DNA from: Brugia malayi
Taxonomy: Eukaryota; Nematoda; Chromadorea; Rhabditida; Onchocercidae
Assembly: GCF_000002995.4 (NCBI RefSeq)
Contig: NW_025062478.1
Coordinates: forward strand, 12,582,001-12,646,000
Reading direction: 5' to 3'
DNA length: 64,000 nt
The notes below the pieces were generated by a model. It was given only the letters and a program-made list of their open reading frames with translations, was not told where the DNA came from and did no database searches. Shown here piece after piece: positions 1 to 11,733 of this stretch; the stretch's first letter is position 1, and each line of letters starts with the position of its first letter. Made by a program: the position numbers and the translations under genes.

Positions 1-315
1 GAATTTAGACGACTTACTGGGAAGCGGAAGTCAGAAGCTTCATGAATAATAAACTATCAGGAAACAAGCTGAAAGTAACAATTCGTCTGGATGAAGGAAT
101 GGAGATTAAGTGAATTAAGATGGAAGAAAGTCGACCACAAAACGACAAACTCATTAGATGCAATATTAGAAAGGAAAAAACCAATGTTCAACATATGGAA
201 GCGCTTTGATAAAAGCGGCAGAAGTGCAGTGATGATCAAACTAGCCATTAAATTACGGATTAAAGCTTAACTTCATTAAATAATTTTGTTAATAGAGAGA
301 ATGATAAAAATCAAC

Positions 316-1638
316 CTTATGAAGCATTATAGCAAGAAAAACAATAAACTGTACACCGGCGCGATTTGTTGCAGATGCGCTGCCAAAAGCGACCCCATCA
401 GCTGCAAATATTACTAATAAAAATAAAATTTTAATTTTAAAAAGCCATTCAAAAAATTTTTATTATAATTTCAACAAGTACAACTTTCAGAAATTCTAAT
501 TTACCACATGCAATTAAATCTTCAGCCGAAACAACATTTCCAAGTTCGATTTTAGATTAACTATATGAACTAATTACAATCAAATTTACAAAATAAATCA
601 GAACTAAAGCAATCTGTGATAAAAACTTTTGCAATAACAAACCAGCTGCATGTACGACCAAACCAATTGTTGCCGTTAATTTAAAATGTGTACGGTCACC
701 ATCTGAAATTCAGTTTGAAACATGCATAATAATTATCAAAAAAGGTGATAAATATTCCGAGATTTGATCGATAGGAAAATTAAGAAACCAAAAACCAGCC
801 AATGATAAATATTTCGATAATACTTTTCATTGACAAATACCTTTCGATGATAAATATTTCGAGATTTGGTCGATAAGAAACATAAATAAGAAACCAAAAA
901 CTAGTGAATATCCTATTGATTGATTTATTGCATTGAAATTAACCGATGCTTCGGAATGCCTATGCTCATCGCTTTCTGTAAAAAATTAATCTTCTTTTCT
1001 TTAATTAGTAAAACCTTCCTTAACAGATCATCTAAAATACACTATAGTTAAATTAGCATCAATTCTACCAAAATTTGTTAATCAATCAATGTCGCATGCG
1101 TCATGGCATAACTGAATGTATCGGAAATAGACTCTGTTAATTTATATAAATTGTCGGATGGAATGAGAGAACACAAAAATGAGATTAAATTGAGTTGATT
1201 TCCTTTATTTATCCTTCATCAGCTATCGGCAAATCAATACCACTTCATAAAACACCTGGATTTTAACTTCTTGTATAAAAAAATACCTTTCTTGCTCATA
1301 ACAGAATTTTGCTGCATTTGTCCTACCATTTCTTTTCCAACAGCACTGTTGCCAAAATTAGTTGGATAAATTATTTTCCCACTGAATTAGAATATAAAAT
1401 TATTAATTTAAGTAATTATACTAATTTTGAATTAATAAATTACTAATAACAGTATTTTATTAATAAAAATAAAATATTTCTTTTTGAAATTCTGGTTAAT
1501 TCACCAAATTACTAGTAATAAGGTTTTAAAAATGATCCAAAAGATAGATGAAAATGACTCGAATTTTGTTCTTAAATTTTTTCGGTCATATCGACCGATT
1601 TCATCTGCTAATCCATATAAGCAATTTTTTGGGTATTA

Positions 1639-1682
<44 letters not shown>

Positions 1683-2961
1683 TTATTTATTTAAATCATG
1701 AAAATATAAACATACATAAACATACCCTAGATTTGATGCAACGGGTTGTGTTAATGAATTCGATATAATTTGGTTCCTATCGTCACTCTGCACTGCTCCC
1801 GGCAAATACTTTTCTGAAATCAAGAGAGTTTTTTTATCATTTCATTTAAGTGATATAAATATGTTTGAGTTTGTTCTTTTATAGTATCCTTTTGACGATA
1901 CTTTTGTTCAACTAGACCTTATCATTATCACTGAATCAAGAAAAAATCTTTCATTATCTCCACTCTAAAAAAGTATGTTATTTTGGTGATGTACGAAAAA
2001 TTTAGTCACGTCAAAGATTAACAAATATTATTGTAATTATGAAATAGATTAAAGTAGTAGCATTTTCAGAAAAGATTTTTTCAGCATCTCGCCTCAGAAT
2101 ATCTACCGATATCATCAATGAGATAAATATTTTTTTTCTATTATTTTATACCTTTTAAACGTGATATGACTGCATGCAAATGTGGAAGGCTTATAATGCT
2201 TAATATCTAAATCGTTTCCCTATCTACGGAGTATAAGTTACTTGTAGAGAGTACAAGATTTATTGATTTTAACAATAAAAATAAAATTAAACATCAAGAA
2301 AACATCCCACATATTTCATCATTATCCAACGTATCATAACGAGTTTTCCAAGATAACTTTTCGAAAAAATTATAATTTCATTAAACTAAAATATGAAATG
2401 TTTTATGTTAAAATTTTCGACATTTTTCAAAACAAACAAATCTCAAAATTGCTATCTAAGAAAAAAATAATCTTGAAAAGAGAGGGATAGAGAAAGAAAA
2501 AGAAAAAAGAGAAGTAAAGTACCAGTATGAACAATGTAGAGTGCTTCAACACCTTCTGGAACAATTACAGATAAAGCTGTGCCAACCAATAATCCTGCTC
2601 CAAATGTGCTCAATAAACGTGTTCGTCTCTGAAAAAACTTGCTTCAGTAAAAAATTTTTGCTAGCTAAATTGTAATTTGTTTTTTCTTCAATATTTCATG
2701 ATAAACTGTCACAGCGATTGCAATCAATACCTAGAAAACTGATTAAAAATTGGCAAATCTTTTTCATGTATACTTAATCTACGTAAAGGGAATGTTATGA
2801 TTAAATTTAATCATAAACAATTTAAAAAAAAATTAAAAAAGAAATTACTCTTAGAGTTAATGTACCTCGGACATGTTGAATGCAAGAGGTATTAATCCAG
2901 CTACAAAACTTCCAATAAACATTGCAACCGACAAATATAATAACAAGTAAAAATTATCCAT
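316..2961 (-). CDS. ZIP9-like zinc transporter (SLC39A9 family), partial at left edge
   Basis: Minus-strand gene. Seven exons join in phase: 2866-2961, 2523-2628, 1726-1813, 1287-1381, 841-975, 643-702, 316-401. The product starts [19 protein letters not shown] (a first membrane helix), then has [20 protein letters not shown], a second helix block ending [15 protein letters not shown], and then [17 protein letters not shown] followed by [11 protein letters not shown]. The HxxADG and HK positions are the metal-site helices IV and V typical of ZIP transporters, and the GAGLL/VPEG segments match the ZIP9 branch. Family role: moving zinc into the cytosol across Golgi or plasma membrane. The last helices (expected APAAFG onward) are not in the window, so the gene runs off position 1. 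All junctions are GT-AG. The start is the only in-frame Met before the first helix. Confidence 0.9.
745..903 (-). repeat. Tandem duplication of the 3' half of a ZIP9 exon
   Basis: Positions 847-903, the end of the 841-975 exon, are repeated with a few changes at about 745-797, roughly 103 bp downstream on the coding strand and inside the following intron. A shorter third echo lies near 800-822. The second copy has an in-frame stop and no usable donor, so it looks like dead exon material. Confidence 0.7.
1643..1678. repeat. (AT)n microsatellite
   Basis: A run of about 17 AT dinucleotides followed by ATTT units, lying inside a ZIP9 intron. Confidence 0.9.
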
Positions 2962-5900
2962 AATTCGCTTATGAAAAAATTGCTTTGAAATTTAGATGAC
3001 CACTGTTTGTGCTGAAACATCTTTCTAATCAAACAAAAATAGAATAATTTAAAAATAGAATGGTATTTATTGCCTAAACAAAGTCATGAATTTCGGATGA
3101 AATCTTAATAACATCGAATTTTTCCGAATAATTACACGGATTGTTTCGAGCGTTTTTGAAAATGTTTGGCTGACATAATCTAATGTCAAAATTATACAAA
3201 ATTTAAGTCCGTAGAATATACTTTCAACGATTGAATTCCATTTGGATAAAAAAATAAATTTGCTAATTTCTTGCTGATGGAAATATTGCTATGCTAGCTT
3301 TATTGTTAATAAGATACAACTAAAAAAGTATTTGTTTTAACTTGCTTGCTTTTAAAAAATTAACTCATAAGAAAATGAATATCTTCTATGAATATATACA
3401 TAAACATATTGACATTGTAATTATCTTTGAAAAAAAAAAACAAATGTTTTCACAATTTGTTTCAAAATTTTTGCAAATAATTTCTCTGTTGTTTTTAAAG
3501 CTTACAAAAAACGAAATGCAACCTCTATTGCATTGCTTTCTTACACTTCTTTGCGTATGCAATGTTATTTTTATCATTACATCAATTTTTGCTAAATTTT
3601 TTTAATTATTAAAAGCCAAAATGTAAAAGTTGTATTTAAACATAGAAAAATGATATTGCTGCAAAATTTTTACCAAATTTCATTGTTCAGATGAGCAAAG
3701 AACCATTTGTTTTACGATAAAGTGTTTTGTGTTTTAAAGCGTTTTGAGATAAAAAAAAGATTTCATTGTTAGTGCCAACATCATTTAATTATTGTTTAAA
3801 AATTTTCTGAGAAATAGAATTTCGTAAATAAAAAGTGTTTAATTTATAATTCCAAACTATAACCAAAAGCAATTCACTGGTCATTGATTCGACATGTTCG
3901 TAAAAAGAAAAAAATCGTATTTTTTTTCTATATTTCTAACGGTTGATTGAAGATTAAACAATGGAAATGAAATACTGGAAAAAAAAAGGAGAGAATGAAC
4001 AGTTGAAATCTCAACCACTCCAACTATTTCGATGAACCTGTTATCTGTGATGTCTCTATTCTATCATATCCACTTCGTGATATGGATGTATGCCTAATAT
4101 AATTTCTTGAAAAACGATCAGGGACATTATAATAAAAAAATTAATTTGATCTAACTAAATTAATCTAACCCTGAATCTAAACCACTAGCTATTGAAACAT
4201 AATTATCCGTTTCCTTGAACATACAAACATAATTTTCCACTGTTTATTTATGGCTTACCGAAAATATTTCGAACTTTGATTTAGTAATATGGTTAATTCC
4301 AGCACTTACATCATTCCACAAGACATCGTATAAATTTTGCCAATATTATAATTCCTGAAAAATCGAAAAAAATTTTTTTTTTTTACTTTCAAAAATTTCA
4401 ATTAAAACATTAACCACACGAAGCGATACATATGTAATTTGAAAAAGAAACAAACAATTGATAATGTTATCAAATATGAGCATTGAAATTTATTTTTAGC
4501 TGCTATTTTTCATCTAAATCAATAAATTATTTTTATCTGTAACAGGAAATCAATATGTAATGGAGTGAAAAATACTGATCCCAACAATTTTTTATATTAA
4601 TAGTGAAAAAAAAAAAAAGTACAGTAGATAGAATATATGAAAACACTATCAATATTTCAATACAATCATTAAATCATATAGTAATCAATGCATTAATGTA
4701 TCGTTCTATTTTAAAATTATTTATTTCCACAGTCGATAACCTGCTCCATTTCATTGATGCGCTGATCAAAGAACTTAATGACACAAATCATCTATCATCT
4801 ATATGTTAATATCTTGATTTCTTTTTATGAATTTACAATAAATACTATACATAAATAATTGTATTGTTTTTGGTACTAATCAAATATTACTATTTCTTCA
4901 TTTCTTGACATAACAATCAACTAAATTTCTTTTTTTCCTCCTTTTTTTCTTATTTTTGTATGAAAAGAAAAAATACAACATTTCAAGTAAACCTATACTA
5001 ATTAGATGCATATGTAGTCTAAAATAAAACGGTATAAGTCAAATCCTGAAAATTTTGTGGAAGATTAAACGTATATTTTTTAGTTTCATCTTTAAAAAAT
5101 AAAAAATTTTGATCTCACTCTAAAAGTGCTTCTAAAATCAAATTTTTCTAAAATCAAAAAAAGAAAATTATTATTTGATCATAATCTAATGTAATGATTA
5201 CACAACGAAAATAGTGATGCCTGTGGAGTATTATTTGCATTATGATGGGAAACTATATGGTATTAAATTTCAAAATAACATTTGAACAGTTCTGTTCAGC
5301 GAAATATTTTGTTGTTCATCCAATGATAAAAATCGTTTTTAATTTCTTGAGGAACAGAATTATTTAGTTCCTGAAAATATAGAATCTAACCTGAAAACAA
5401 GAAAGTAGCATGGATGACCCACATAACGGAAAAAATAAAATAAATAAATAGTTGTTATTTGATTAAAACAGATTTATAAATGATAACACCAAGAATAGCG
5501 ATGATTCTTATCATTGAACTTTATATTGTTATAGAACATGAAATATTTTAAGTTTTTGTTTAAGTGCGGACCAGGAGAACAAATAAAAGATATAGATTTC
5601 TCCAACTTCGAAATTATTATAATTTTATAAACTACATTATTATTTGCTGTAGTATAGCACCATTATTATCAAGAAGTAATAATAGTTAGCATCTTTGTTC
5701 ATCGCATTATTTTTCGAAGTATTAAGCAAATTAAATATAAGAAAAAATTGAAACTTGAACAATACCACTTCTCACTGTCATATCATAGCACGGATCCGGT
5801 TCTGCTGTTAGCTATCGTAATAACTTTATTCATCCTTTTCATCGGATTATATAATACTTGAGTAGACTTTATAACAAACTTGCTCCCTTTGCCACCTAAT

Positions 5901-8900
5901 GACAAGGAAAATTCTGGTAACAAACATAATTTTTAATCTATGATAATTTAAATTACTTAGAGAAACATAATGACATTAGTTGAAAACCTGAACATAAAAA
6001 TAAATATTTATTCAATGGCTGTAACTAATAATATAACTACTTATACTATGTTCTCGATCTATTGCTTCTATTAAACTTGCACAACGATAATACACTTCTC
6101 TGGTAGTCAAATTTCGTTCTTTCTTGGTTCAGCAACTTTACATATCATCACATTATCAAATAAACTTTACTTTAGTAATTGCAATGCCGTTATTATGGTT
6201 TAAAAATTTGCAACTTCATCTAACAACTTTTAACAGCTTTAAATAATTCGGCTAATTGTATTTCAACAATTCTAATAAATCAGTGCTAAATATGTCCATA
6301 ATTTAAGCTTAATGGTTGTAAAATGTCTTTAGACAGAATCTTGATTTCTTTTTACAAAGCGTATGTTGTGGAATAAATCATTTAAATAAAAAATAAAAAA
6401 AACCATGCTTCACCTAACATATAATATTTGAAAGTATTGCTTAATAGTGTACGATAAGCAACGCTGCATACTGCCTATCACAAATGTGTCAATAAAATGA
6501 ATCCTGTGAAAAAAATGGAGGTAAATTTGAATTTTTTCCATAAAACCAGTTTAAATATATTTTATTACAATGTGATTCAAAAATTAAAGCTAGGAATTAA
6601 TTGGATTTTTGTTTTAAGTCGACGGTATAACCCAACTTTGCAAGATTCTTCTAATCTTTCTGAATGATAAAAATTTATAATTTTTCAAGTCAAATCATTT
6701 TGTTAAATCCAATGTTAATTCAAATAGCACTGACTGAAGAATATAATGAAATAAGTTAGGGAGTTAAAAATAACGTTAAACTGGATTAAATGCAGAAATC
6801 AAACTGGATTAAATGCAGAAATCTTTTCAAGGCTAATCTGCTATGAAATAATGTAATTGTCCCAGTCATCCACATATCAGTGCTTCGTTTATCCTCTTTA
6901 CTGAAGTAAACAATACTCGAATGGACTTCATATAAATCTCCCCTTGAATATTGATGAATTTAAAAAACTTATTAATGAATTATAAAACAAACTTCACTTT
7001 TTTGTCTAAGAAACAATAACGTATTGAAAAATACATTACATCGAATGAAAACTGATCGAAAATGATTTTACTTGCAAGCAAATTGTCATTCAAAAAATCG
7101 CTATTTTCACGAACATAGGTATCATTTCTACTTCCGTTGTTATATGATCCAAAATATGAATACATATGATTATTTACAATAAAAAAATTGGAAACGAAAA
7201 TTTACGAAATCCACTGAATGAGTGATAGTACTCTACTAAGCCATCTATTATTTCAGTAATTTAAAGTTTTGCTCAAGAAAATTAGAGAAGCCATTCTTAG
7301 CGGAATAACTCAAAATTAAAAACTCATCAGAAGTTCCATCATAAACCACTCAAAAGCAACTATTTTAAAACTTCACAGTTGCTTCGATCTTTTAAAACAA
7401 ATCAACAAAAAATATGAAGTTAAATAATGGACTGCTATATAGAAAGTCAATTATTCATTCTATTACAAAGTAGTACACCTAATAAAATAACATACTAAAA
7501 CGTTCGAACTAAAAGACAAACCTTATTCAACAGCACAGATTCCAGCCTGTGTAACCGCATCATCTTCCTTTAAATCAAAAGCTTTTAAAAATTTTCAACA
7601 GATTTTTATCCGCCGTCAAAACTGTCTTACTCCAGCTATTAATTCTGATGTCCAAGACAAAGCTCAATTTAGTGCATCGATATTAAAATGGAATTCATTG
7701 TGAGCCGTTTGATTTATCCTTGCCCTTCTGAAACAAAAAAAAAAAGGAAAAAAAATGAAGTCTTGCTTGTTCAGAAATAAATAAAATATATTATCATCAT
7801 TACACTATTGCATCAACAATTGAAACTCCTGATTTCCTGTAAGAAAAATAACTACAAGCAATAAAAATTCTTACTTTCTAAAGCAGTAAAGACGAACACT
7901 TTGTCAAGTTTTATTATGTCAACAAACCATTAAATAAAGCGAAACTACTAAATTAGCAAATATTAAATGAACATGTACTTTTAATTTCCTAAATAAACAA
8001 GAAAGCTGATAAACAAATAAGAATTCTAAGAAATTAAACTCTTAAATTTATTATCAAAATTCCTCGGTTAGTAACACTCCAACTCACACATTAAAATAAT
8101 ATTTGATTAACAAAATCAGAAAAACAGTTGTTTCATTATGGAAAAACATAACTAACATAATGAGATGAAATTTTCTCATGTTTCGATTCACTTATTTCTA
8201 GATTTAGATAGAAATGTTAAGTTGAACTTGAACTAGTAACATGCACAAAATGTGCAAATAAAAGGGAATATCTAACCTGAATGGTAATGAGATCAACGCT
8301 GACGATGCTATTCAAAATGACACCGATGATTTAAGATCTTCTGACGAATATAGAGAAGGATTTACTCGCAAATTTCAGTTTCTAATTGTGGATTTAATAT
8401 TTTATCCCTACGCTTTGACACTTCTTTCTCCATTTTCTGCACCTTTCATTCCGGATATTTTCATTCTTCCTGATCCTATTTTCTTCTCTTTTTAATTTCA
8501 CTTAAAATAATTCCAACAAACATTCACCTTAGCTTTTTTTATTCTTACCTAAAAGTCAGAAAATTGATATAAACGGGAGAGTCCTAGCCTTATAAAATCG
8601 GAAACTATCGGAAGCTACAGTTAGCGAGTTGGGGTAAAATTAAGACGGTTGTCGAAGTCACAGGCGAATCTTACAAAAGAAACTTTAGAGACTGTTTACC
8701 ACAGCGATAAGTGATTAGATGGTGAAAGAACTTTAGCTTTAATAGGAAGAACCAATAATAAGAGAAATATTTACGTAAATTTCCTGCTTTTCTCGAATTT
8801 CACAGTCAATCCAATTATTTTCATAGAATCGTATATGTCCCAAAATAGACATTTGTCCTTGGGAAATACTAATAGATATTTTTCTTCATCAAAACCTTGC

Positions 8901-9180
8901 AAATGGATTTTTTTTTCTTCCTAATTTTCCTCAAAAAACCGGCATTTTTCGATTCAGTAATTTTAAAGCAAATAAAGTCATTAATTCTTGGAATGCACAG
9001 TGGTGGAATTACAGACGACTGAAAATGTTCCCTGATTCGTGTTGAGGGGCAATCTGAAATATAACGACAAAATTTAACAACCATTTGAAATGAGTCATTA
9101 AATACTGCACAAAATCAACAATTACAAAAAGCCAATAAATGATATCAGAAAATAAACAGAGCTGAAGAACTTGGAAAGAA
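2962..9180. other. Long region without a supported gene
   Basis: This 6.2 kb is AT-rich. Open frames exist, for example 7491-7703 on the plus strand (about 70 codons, no Met) and about 5656-5861, but none has a start, a convincing splice context or a recognisable motif. It holds the upstream region of the ZIP9 gene at its left end. No tRNA, transposon terminus or tandem array was seen. Confidence 0.5.
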
Positions 9181-9181
9181 A

Positions 9182-9766
9182 ATGTCTCTGTGGAGAAATG
9201 CTGAAAAAGATGAGGCCAAAATGATAGGCGTGTTTTACAATCTAGTAAGTCTATCATTTCATCATTTCCTTTCTTTCTTTATTTCTCATGTTAAATATTA
9301 AAAATATTGTTTATCAGTATATCTCCATTAATTGTATATTATTTTCAAATTAGAAATTTTGGAAATACACAGACCAGTAAATTATCTTCATTAAAAGATA
9401 TAAAAATTTTTTAAAAAGTACATATAATGGCAGGAAAACTGTAAAAGGAATACATATGTTTTACAGAACGAAACAAAAAGCAATGTTTCATTTTCCTTAT
9501 ACAAGAAAAAAATTTTTACGATGTTTCGGTTTTATTTTTCTAATCCATCCGAAAGAAAAAAAAAAAACAAAGTACAAACGTCAAGTACAAACAAAAAAGT
9601 GTGAAAAGAAAGAAAGAAAATCATTCAGCCCATCAAAAATGAAAAAGGTTCTGCTAATGTATAATAATCGCTATTTTGTTACTCGTGGGCATGTGAATTT
9701 TGTTTATTTCAGCTCGACAGGCATTGTCGAGCAGTAGTTGCATTCAATACGATAAATTTAAATTAA
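9182..9766 (+). CDS. Possible two-exon microprotein
   Basis: Exon 1 (9182-9244) begins MSLWRNAEKDEAKMIGVF and ends at a good CTA|GTAAGT donor. A TTTATTTCAG acceptor at 9712 opens a phase-compatible exon (9713-9766) that adds LDRHCRAVVAF and reaches a stop, giving 38 residues. I do not recognise the sequence. It could instead be the first exon of a longer gene whose next exon I missed, or chance. The only support is Met, clean donor, clean acceptor and matching phase. Confidence 0.25.
9712..9732 (+). repeat. Perfect 8-bp hairpin at the acceptor
   Basis: GCTCGACA (9712-9719), a 5-base loop, then TGTCGAGC (9725-9732). The stem begins at the last base of the 3' splice site used by the putative microprotein exon 2. 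It does not match the histone-mRNA stem-loop consensus. Confidence 0.6.
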
Positions 9767-10866
9767 TTGCAATTAAACGAGTTTCTTTGTTAAATTAAAA
9801 AAAAAAAATTGTCTAAAATTTTATTGCACTGGTTTCTTACAGATATCGTACCATCGTACCATCATCGTTACAATTTTGATTTATCTACTATTGCTTTCTT
9901 CGCTAGTTAACTAATTCAGTAATCATTTTGTTTTTTTTAAAAAAAAAAAATACATTTTGTACTTATGAAATTCAAAAAGTTTTTGGTTAATAATTGAAAT
10001 TAACAAATAATTATTTCTTTAGTTTCGCGCACATAGGAACTGTTATCATTTGTTTATATAATTCATCTTAAAGTCAATTCATCTTAAAGTCATTATTTTA
10101 GGATTATTAAAGTTGGGAGAACCACAACACTCTTTTAATGTTTTATTAATGTGATAAAATGTTAAACTAATAATTTTACCTATGCATTCATTCATGGGTT
10201 GACTTCGTCAACAAAGTTTTGTGAAATGATCAACTTACATTTGTTGCAAACGTGTTGATGGCTGCTGAAAAGACCAATGCGGAATAATCAAATCCTGTTG
10301 CAAAAGATATATCGGGAAGTCTTCTTGGGCGATACTGACGGTTGTTTTTTTTTTCTTCAAGAGACGTTCGTTCTCAAAGACGATAGCACAAGTATGGATG
10401 GTATGTCTCCGATATGAGAGTGAACCGACGTTTACCTCTTCATACCACTTCTCTGGTGCACTTCTATTGGAGCAGTTGGTTGCATGTTCACACCATGTAT
10501 GTCCACCTGTTGATCGAAACAATCCTTAGATTTCTTTGACGAGAACGTTAGATATTCTACGGTTCAATAGATATTTCGAGCATTTCGATGGTGCACTGAG
10601 ATAAACTCAATGAGATGATCAATGCTTGAATCAAGGCTGCATGTAAATTATCTTTAGACTATCTTTTTATTGGAAAATGCTGTATTGATCATGAGCTGTT
10701 GTTCTGAGCAGAATTTTTACAGGTGATGTCCATCATCATTGCAATTTCCAAAATCACGTTTTCCTGGTACTCCTTTTTAGACATCAGAGTTTTTAACTCT
10801 ATCTAAAATTGTATCTCCTACATTTCCAAAAAATTCATGTTATTTTCTTCATTCTTTTTTTTTTTA

Positions 10867-11283
10867 GATATTTTGTACAATGCTGACGTAAGTATAATGC
10901 ATATTCTCGATTAGGAGCAGAACTTTGACAGTTATCGAATTTATAAATCTTTTTTTCAACTTTGAAAAATTAATCTAGATTTTTTTTTGACCTTTGAAAA
11001 ATTCGTTAATCTAGATCTTTGTTGGAACCTTGTCTTATTTTAATGATGAAATCTTCAGAAAAAATCAAGCCTATTTAGTTTATTTTACTTTTTCAATCAG
11101 TTTCATGAAACATTTTATTTCTCTTCTCAATTTTATTGCCAATTCCTCAAAATAAAAAGTTTTTTTTTTAACTTTTTCTACTTTCAAAATTAGAAATAGG
11201 ATCAATGCTTTCTTTTCTTATGATAGGTAAATTTATTTTGAAAATTTTTATTTAATTCTCTTTCAATCCCTGAACCTCTCATT
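10867..11283 (+). repeat. Dispersed repeat R1, copy 1
   Basis: About 400 bp shared with copies near 20280-20615 (minus) and 26925-27167 (plus). The shared core includes the block around TTTCATGAAACATTTTATTT at 11100-11120 and its AT-rich flank to about 11280. No open reading frame and no clear terminal repeats were seen. It may be a decayed transposon or part of the zinc-finger cluster's spreading flanks. Confidence 0.7.
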
Positions 11284-11720
11284 TACAAGTTCATAATCAT
11301 TAGGAATTTTTTGCTTTAATTTTCTTTTGAAAAAATGAAATATTATGCTTTCGAAAAAAAAAAAAAGTTCCAAATAATTTCTCGTCGTTTTGTGTTATGC
11401 GTCTGGAAGTGATTAACTCCACATTATTCATCAGAAGGCAGATTGGAATATGAAGCCTAATGAAATCTATTTTCACTTCGCATAATAAAATCTGCTTTAG
11501 CACGTATTTTAATTTCCAGCAAGTCTTCCTCTTCTCTGTAAGATGTTTTATTTCGAGTAATTTTGTGTCTATGCTGATTGACTGCAATATTTTTTAAATT
11601 AGAGATGTTCAATATTGTTGTTAAATGTTTATTAATTGAGAAAAAATTGATTAATAAAAGGGTAGTGAAATAAAAGGAAAAAGTATGTTACAGAATTCAA
11701 TCTTCCTTATTTTTCCAAAT

Positions 11721-11733
11721 TTAATTTCAGATC
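11721..11733 (+). promoter_or_regulatory. 3' splice site just before the SLC35B4 start, possible trans-splice site
   Basis: TTAATTTCAG ends at 11730, three bases before the ATG at 11734. With no upstream coding exon visible, this is either the end of a 5'-UTR intron or a spliced-leader addition site, which in nematodes commonly lies this close to the start codon. Confidence 0.55.

Noticed and set aside
5656..5861. Frame ending in a membrane-helix-like text (VLLLAIVITLFILFIG)
   Set aside because: No start codon and no splice support; Ile/Leu/Phe-rich frames are common by chance in AT-rich DNA.
7491..7703. Open frame of about 70 codons on the plus strand with mixed composition
   Set aside because: No Met, no clear donor, no motif. 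By a rough estimate some frames of this length are expected by chance in 64 kb of this composition.
8274..8494. Open frame with an acidic start (NGNEINADDAIQNDTDD) on the plus strand
   Set aside because: No Met and no certain splice sites; the second half is hydrophobic low complexity. Not enough to call an exon.
10235..10522. Minus-strand frame of 95 codons
   Set aside because: Balanced composition drew attention as a possible transposase piece, but no transposase motif, terminal repeats or second copy were found.
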